Part shown: positions 29,420 to 34,538 of the stretch, piece by piece | Position numbering within the stretch: the stretch's first letter is position 1 | How the letters are laid out: each line of letters starts with the position of its first letter | Source of the DNA: an uncultured Gilliamella sp. | Lineage (GTDB): Bacteria > Pseudomonadota > Gammaproteobacteria > Enterobacterales > Orbaceae | Reading direction: 5' to 3' | DNA length: 34,538 nt | Assembly: GCA_946477995.1 (NCBI GenBank) | Contig: CAMLAI010000009.1 | Span: forward strand, 1-34,538 | Notes under the pieces: model-generated | What the model was told of the DNA's origin: nothing | The model's database searches: none | Seen by the model: the letters and a program-made list of their open reading frames with translations, nothing else | Made by a program: the position numbers and the translations under genes

Positions 29420-30505
29420 ATGTTAAAAGACACACTGAATAATGTTCGAATTCGAGATGAACACATGCTCATTACACCTGATGAAATAAAAAAACTTTAT
29501 CCATTATCAAGTGAGTTAGAAAAACAAATTAGTTTATCTAGACAAACAGTCGTTGATATTTTAGAACGCCGCGATCACCGGCTACTTGTTGTTTGTGGCC
29601 CTTGCTCAATTCATGATACCGATGCTGCAATTGAGTATGCGCATCGATTAAAAAAACTTTCAGATGAAGTAAAAGATAATCTATTTATTGTGATGCGTGT
29701 TTATTTTGAAAAACCAAGAACCACCGTTGGTTGGAAAGGCATGATCAACGATCCACATATGGATAGTTCATTTGATATTGAATATGGTCTAAAAAAAGCA
29801 CGAAAATTATTACTGGATATCGCGCAAATTGGCTTGCCAATGGCAACAGAAGCTTTAGATCCTAACACTCCACAGTATATCGGTGACTTAATTAGTTGGT
29901 CTGCTATCGGTGCAAGAACCACTGAATCACAAACACATCGAGAAATGGCTTCTGGATTATCGATGCCAGTTGGTTTTAAAAATGGAACAGATGGCAGTTT
30001 AGATGTTGCAATCAATGCGATGAAATCAGCGTCTATGGCACATCGTTTTGTTGGTATCAATCAACAAGGGCAAGTTACTGTCCTACAGACAATGGGTAAT
30101 CCACACGGGCATGTTATTTTACGTGGTGGAAAAACGCCAAACTATGATGCTCAAAACGTATCATTATGTGAAATTCAAATGAAAAAAGCCGGTTTAGTAC
30201 CAAATTTAATGATTGATTGTAGCCACGCTAATTCCAATAAAGATTATCGTAATCAACCAATTGTAGCTAATTCAATTATTGAGCAAATTGAGAACGGTAA
30301 TAATTCAATTATTGGGGTTATGATTGAAAGTAACTTATTTGAAGGTAATCAATCGTCAGAACAACCAAAAGAAAACTTTAAATATGGTGTATCGGTTACT
30401 GATGCTTGTATTAATTGGGACAGCACTGATGAGTTATTACGAAAAATGAATAGCTTGTTAGCTGAGCCTTTATTAAAAAGACAACAACAACCAATAACCG
30501 CTTAA
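29420..30505 (+). CDS. aroF: DAHP synthase, tyrosine-type (AroF)
   Basis: AroF condenses PEP and erythrose-4-phosphate to DAHP, the entry to the shikimate pathway. The 361-residue protein follows E. coli AroF (356 aa) most closely. It starts 'MLKDTLNNV' with the Asn8 linked to tyrosine inhibition in AroF. It then has the metal Cys62 in 'CGPCSIHD', 'MRVYFEKPRTTVGWKG', 'ATEALDPNTPQY', 'GARTTESQTHRE', 'GFKNGTDGS', and 'DCSHANSNKD' with 'IGVMIESNLFEGNQ'. AGGA precedes the ATG by 8 bases. TyrR-like boxes upstream support tyrosine control. No tyrA follows, unlike E. coli aroF-tyrA. Confidence 0.94.
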   Translation: MLKDTLNNVRIRDEHMLITPDEIKKLYPLSSELEKQISLSRQTVVDILERRDHRLLVVCGPCSIHDTDAAIEYAHRLKKLSDEVKDNLFIVMRVYFEKPRTTVGWKGMINDPHMDSSFDIEYGLKKARKLLLDIAQIGLPMATEALDPNTPQYIGDLISWSAIGARTTESQTHREMASGLSMPVGFKNGTDGSLDVAINAMKSASMAHRFVGINQQGQVTVLQTMGNPHGHVILRGGKTPNYDAQNVSLCEIQMKKAGLVPNLMIDCSHANSNKDYRNQPIVANSIIEQIENGNNSIIGVMIESNLFEGNQSSEQPKENFKYGVSVTDACINWDSTDELLRKMNSLLAEPLLKRQQQPITA

Positions 30506-30519
30506 TTGGTTGAAAACAC

Positions 30520-30551
30520 ATTATCGCCGACTTTTATCGGCGATAATTTTT
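30520..30551 (+). terminator. Rho-independent terminator of aroF
   Basis: ATTATCGCCGA (30520-30530) pairs perfectly with TCGGCGATAAT (30537-30547) around CTTTTA, followed by T5. It lies 14 bases after the aroF stop and 4 bases from the end of convergent purL. It may act in both directions. Confidence 0.9.
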
Positions 30552-30554
30552 ATG

Positions 30555-33500
30555 TTAACCTAATTGCCGACGAGCGTTACGGAATATCCGCATCCATGGG
30601 CTATCTTCCCCCCAATTATTAGGGTGCCATGAATTACTTACCGTTCTAAATACTCGCTCTGGATGCGGCATCATAATTGTTGCGCGTCCATCTTTAGATG
30701 TCACAGCAGTAATACCATTAGGTGAACCATTTGGATTAGCCGGATATTGCTGGGTAACTTGACCAAAGTGGTCAATATAACGCACAGCAACAAGTTTGGC
30801 TGCCTCTAAATGAGTTAGATGATTTTCGTCATTAACTTCAACCTGTCCTTCCCCATGTGAAACTGCAATTGGCATATGACAACCCGCCATATCAGTAAAG
30901 AATAAAGAAGGGCTTTGCTGAATCTGCACTAAACTAAAGCGCGCTTCAAAGCGTTCTGATAAATTACGCACAAAACGTGGCCATAATTCAGCACCTGGAA
31001 TCAGATCTTTCAAATTAGACATCATTTGACAACCATTACAGACACCAAGTGATAGCGTATCGTTACGATTAAAAAACTGTTCAAACTCATGACGAACACG
31101 TTCATTAAAAAGCACTGATTTAGCCCAGCCTTCACCGGCCCCTAACACATCACCATATGAGAAGCCACCACAAGCAACAACGGCTTTAAATTGATCTAAA
31201 CTGGTGTCACCAGCAAGTAAATCGGTCATATGCACATCGATTGCAGCAAAACCAGCCCGATCAAAGGCGGCAGCCATCTCAACATGTGAATTTACACCTT
31301 GTTCACGTAAAATAGCGACTTTAGGTTTTATACCTTTGGCTATAAATGGGGCTGCTATATCTTGCTGTGGATCGAATGTTAATAACACATTTAGACCCGG
31401 ATCGTTTTCATTTTGTTTTGCCTGATGTTCTTGATCGGCACATAGCGGATTATCACGTAAGCGTTGCATCTGCCAAGTGGTTTCTGCCCACCATGTTCTT
31501 AACGTTAAACGTGACTCACTAAAAACAACTGCTGATTGATTTCGAATAATAAACTGCTGCCCAACTTTAGCACTACCAAGCACTTGCACGCAGTGAGATA
31601 AATTAAACTGCTTAAAGCACGCCATTACCTGATCTAAGTGACTATTTGCAATTTGAATAACAGCACCTAATTCCTCATTAAACAGCGCGGCAATCACATC
31701 ATGACCTAGCATCGAAATATCAACATCTATACCACAATGTCCAGCAAAAGCCATCTCAGCTAAGGTAACCACTAAGCCGCCATCTGAACGATCATGATAG
31801 GCAAGCAATAAATGTTGATTCACTAGCATTTGCATAGCTTGATAAAAACCAGCCAACGCTTTAGCATCATGAACATCTGCCGTTTTTTGACCTAAATGGC
31901 GATAGACTTGAGCAAGGGCTGTCGCACCAAGAGCCTGATGACCTTTTGATAAATCGATAAATAATAATGTATTATCTTGATCTACACAAAGTTGAGGTGT
32001 AACAGTTTTGCGAACATCTTCAACCCGAGCAAAGGCCGAAATCACCAATGATAACGGCGAAGTTACCGATCTTTGTTCACCATCTTGCTGCCAAGTGGTT
32101 TTCATTGACATGGAATCTTTTCCAACAGGAATAGCAAGTCCCAAAGCCGGGCATAACTCTTCACCAATAGCTTTCACTGCTTGATAAAGTCCGGCATCTT
32201 CGCCTGGGTGACCAGCAGCGGCCATCCAGTTAGCCGAAAGTTTAATTCGTTTGATATCACCAATATTCGTTGCTGCAATATTGGTAATCGCTTCACCAAC
32301 AGCTAACCTTGCTGAAGCGGCAAAGTTGAGTAATGCAACTGGCGCACGTTCACCAATTGACATTGCTTCACCATAATAACTATCTAAACTCGCTGTGGTA
32401 ACAGCACAATCAGCCACCGGTACTTGCCATGGACCGACCATCTGATCACGTGCCACCATACCCGTGACAGTTCGATCACCAATAGTAATTAAAAATGTTT
32501 TTTCAGCAACTGTTGGTAAATGTAACACACGTTTTACCGCATCATATAAATTAATGTCAGAGGTTGAAAAATTATCACCATGAGCTTGATAGGTTTTTAC
32601 ATCGCGTAACATTTTCGGTGTTTTACCTAAAAGAACATCTAAAGGTAGATCAATAGGATTATTGTTAAAGTGATTATCATGCAAAACCAACGCTTTATTT
32701 AACGTTGCACTACCAATTACAGCATAAGGTGCGCGTTCTCGCTGACACAATTTATCAAAAAGCATCAAACTTTCGGGGCGAATAGCTAGCACATAACGTT
32801 CTTGTGATTCATTACACCAAATTTCTAACGGTGACATGCCAGGCTCATCGTTTAAGATATTTCTCAATTCAAATTGACCACCACAACCACCATCATTAAC
32901 AAGCTCCGGCATGGCATTAGATAACCCACCCGCCCCAACATCATGAATAAATAAAATAGGGTTGTCATCGCCTAATTGCCAACAGCGATCTATCACTTCC
33001 TGACAACGACGCTCCATTTCAGGGTTATCACGTTGTACTGAAGCAAAATCCAGATCAGCATCAGATTGACCGGATGTCATTGAGGATGCGGCTCCGCCAC
33101 CTAATCCGATATTCATAGCAGGTCCACCTAAAACAATCAATTTAGAACCTACCGGAAATTCACCTTTTTGAATATGTTCGCGGCGAATATTTCCTATTCC
33201 ACCCGCAAGCATAATGGGTTTATGGTAACCTCTAACCTCTTCACCATTGTAACTATTTACCTTTTCTTCATAAGTACGAAAATAACCCAATAAAGCAGGA
33301 CGACCAAATTCGTTATTAAAAGCAGCCCCACCTAAAGGTCCGTCAATCATAATATCAAGCGCACTCACGATACGATCAGGCTTACCAAAATCATATTCCC
33401 AAGGTTGAACAAAATCTGGTATACGTAAATTTGATACTGAAAAACCAACTAATCCTGCTTTTGGTTTGGCGCCGCGCCCTGTCGCACCCTCATCTCGAAT

Positions 33501-34457
33501 TTCACCGCCACTACCGGTTGCCGCTCCAGGCCAAGGTGATATTGCTGTTGGGTGATTATGCGTTTCAACTTTCATCAAAATATCTGCATATTCTTGAGAA
33601 TAGCTATAGGTTTTATTTTCGTTATCAGCAAAAAAACGTCCAACCATAGAGCCATCCATCACCGCTGCATTATCTTTATAAGCCGAGGAGACATAATCTG
33701 GTGTGCTTTCAAACGTATTTTTGATCATTTTAAATAGCGATTTAGGCTGCTTTTTGCCATCTATAACCCAATCAGCATTAAAAATTTTATGTCGACAATG
33801 TTCAGAATTCGCTTGTGCAAACATATAAAGTTCAATATCGGTCGGATTACGATTTAACTTTTTAAAATTTTCGATTAAATATTCAATTTCATCCGATGCT
33901 AATGCTAAACCCAATTTAAGATTGGCTTGCTCTAAAGCTTGTCGCCCCTGCCCTAACAAATCAATGGTAACAACTGGTGCGGGTTGTTCAATTTTAAATA
34001 GTTGATCAGCTTGATCAAAACTCGTTAATACCGATTCCATCATCCGATCATGTATTAATGCTGCAAACTCATTTTTTTGGATGTCGGTTAACGCCGAACT
34101 CACTTGCACATAATAAGCAATACCTCGCTCAATGCGATGGATGTGCGATAGACCACAATTATGTGCAATATCAGTTGCTTTTGATGACCATGGCGAAATC
34201 GTACCGGCTCGAGGTGTAACTAAAAAGAGTAATTTACTGTCTTTATTTTGAATATCGATTTGGGCATTTTTAGAACCATATTGCAACAAACTTTCGAGCG
34301 TAGATTGTTGATCCGCTGTTAAATCACCAAACAAGTCAATAAAGTGAATGTATTGCGCTTCTAAGTTAATAACAGGAATCGATGTTTCACGGCAAGTTGA
34401 TAAGATTTTACTAATACGAAATGCAGATAGAGCAGAACAACCAGCTAAGATTTTCAT
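30555..34457 (-). CDS. purL: Phosphoribosylformylglycinamidine synthase (PurL, large type)
   Basis: PurL makes FGAM from FGAR, glutamine and ATP, the fourth step of purine synthesis. At 1300 residues it is the large single-chain form of gammaproteobacteria (1295 in E. coli). In order it has an N-terminal PurS-like domain (about 1-145) and a linker with '[14 protein letters not shown]'. Two AIRS-like synthase halves follow ('[23 protein letters not shown]', in part, and '[12 protein letters not shown]...[10 protein letters not shown]', in part). The C-terminal glutamine amidotransferase has its nucleophile Cys in 'GVCNGCQMM', and His/Glu in 'SHGEG' and 'PHPERVFR'. The ATG at 34457 has AAGAG upstream. 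A TATAAT lies at 34508-34503, but no PurR operator is visible in the short upstream part. Confidence 0.98.
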   Translation of the reverse strand: MKILAGCSALSAFRISKILSTCRETSIPVINLEAQYIHFIDLFGDLTADQQSTLESLLQYGSKNAQIDIQNKDSKLLFLVTPRAGTISPWSSKATDIAHNCGLSHIHRIERGIAYYVQVSSALTDIQKNEFAALIHDRMMESVLTSFDQADQLFKIEQPAPVVTIDLLGQGRQALEQANLKLGLALASDEIEYLIENFKKLNRNPTDIELYMFAQANSEHCRHKIFNADWVIDGKKQPKSLFKMIKNTFESTPDYVSSAYKDNAAVMDGSMVGRFFADNENKTYSYSQEYADILMKVETHNHPTAISPWPGAATGSGGEIRDEGATGRGAKPKAGLVGFSVSNLRIPDFVQPWEYDFGKPDRIVSALDIMIDGPLGGAAFNNEFGRPALLGYFRTYEEKVNSYNGEEVRGYHKPIMLAGGIGNIRREHIQKGEFPVGSKLIVLGGPAMNIGLGGGAASSMTSGQSDADLDFASVQRDNPEMERRCQEVIDRCWQLGDDNPILFIHDVGAGGLSNAMPELVNDGGCGGQFELRNILNDEPGMSPLEIWCNESQERYVLAIRPESLMLFDKLCQRERAPYAVIGSATLNKALVLHDNHFNNNPIDLPLDVLLGKTPKMLRDVKTYQAHGDNFSTSDINLYDAVKRVLHLPTVAEKTFLITIGDRTVTGMVARDQMVGPWQVPVADCAVTTASLDSYYGEAMSIGERAPVALLNFAASARLAVGEAITNIAATNIGDIKRIKLSANWMAAAGHPGEDAGLYQAVKAIGEELCPALGLAIPVGKDSMSMKTTWQQDGEQRSVTSPLSLVISAFARVEDVRKTVTPQLCVDQDNTLLFIDLSKGHQALGATALAQVYRHLGQKTADVHDAKALAGFYQAMQMLVNQHLLLAYHDRSDGGLVVTLAEMAFAGHCGIDVDISMLGHDVIAALFNEELGAVIQIANSHLDQVMACFKQFNLSHCVQVLGSAKVGQQFIIRNQSAVVFSESRLTLRTWWAETTWQMQRLRDNPLCADQEHQAKQNENDPGLNVLLTFDPQQDIAAPFIAKGIKPKVAILREQGVNSHVEMAAAFDRAGFAAIDVHMTDLLAGDTSLDQFKAVVACGGFSYGDVLGAGEGWAKSVLFNERVRHEFEQFFNRNDTLSLGVCNGCQMMSNLKDLIPGAELWPRFVRNLSERFEARFSLVQIQQSPSLFFTDMAGCHMPIAVSHGEGQVEVNDENHLTHLEAAKLVAVRYIDHFGQVTQQYPANPNGSPNGITAVTSKDGRATIMMPHPERVFRTVSNSWHPNNWGEDSPWMRIFRNARRQLG

Positions 34458-34538
34458 GTAAGTTACTCTTTTTAAGCCAAAAATAAGTAAAAATAGAGCA
34501 ATATTATAAAAGAAAGTAACCCAAGTGGCTATCTTAAA

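Noticed and set aside
29701-30060. 119-residue open frame antisense to aroF
   Set aside because: It is contained within highly conserved aroF coding sequence and has no independent signals, so it is a shadow frame.
34458-34538. Search for a PurR operator before purL
   Set aside because: Only about 80 upstream bases are in the window and none resembles the ACGCAAACGTTTGCGT-type palindrome.

Overview
The window is AT-rich, densely coding bacterial DNA. Its core genes (murA, pfkA, rho, trxA, rhlB, purL, aroB, aroF, gnd, glnB/nadE, nrdD/nrdG) are of gammaproteobacterial type. Low GC, the fieF-pfkA and trxA/rhlB/rho neighbourhoods, a glutamine-dependent NadE beside glnB, a Sxy/TfoX homologue and an anaerobic class III ribonucleotide reductase together suggest a facultatively anaerobic, host-associated gammaproteobacterium, most likely of the Orbaceae (Gilliamella-like bee-gut symbionts) or a Pasteurellales-like relative. 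The taxon is an inference. I see no rRNA, tRNA, CRISPR array, insertion sequence or prophage.

Layout. 1-2.4 kb: a small secreted protein, a membrane acyltransferase and a mini-GNAT protein. 2.4-6.3 kb (minus strand): murA-yajL-fieF, then pfkA with its own promoter and a strong terminator. 6.5-9.8 kb (plus): yjiX-yjiA, cbrA, and the carbonic anhydrase gene can. 9.8-12.4 kb (minus): nrdD-nrdG, preceded by two NrdR-box-like palindromes. 12.8-17.7 kb: gnd, rho and trxA (minus) and rhlB (plus). The trxA-rho gap holds a rho promoter and, on the other strand, a possible small RNA. 17.8-22.6 kb: tfoX/sxy, an orphan secreted protein, nadE-glnB, and aroB. 29.4-34.5 kb: aroF behind several TyrR-box-like sites, then purL.

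The most distinctive region is 22.7-29.1 kb, an accessory flavin-based redox module. A single-domain NAD(P)H:FMN reductase (208 aa) is translationally coupled by an ATGA overlap to an 818-aa three-domain flavoenzyme (FMN reductase, FMN_bind with a flavinylation motif, FAD_binding_2). That gene overlaps an OFA-family MFS transporter. A LysR regulator is divergent, and a leaderless (cytosolic) ApbE flavin transferase lies just beyond it. This matches the plan of the heterodimeric NADH:(hydroxy)cinnamate reductase Crd described in Vibrio ruber. It does not match classical fumarate reductase: two residues that grip the second carboxylate of fumarate appear to be replaced. The module probably reduces an alpha,beta-unsaturated monocarboxylate, perhaps a plant phenolic acid, as an anaerobic electron sink. 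ApbE would install the covalent FMN, the MFS protein would move substrate or product, and the LysR protein would control expression.
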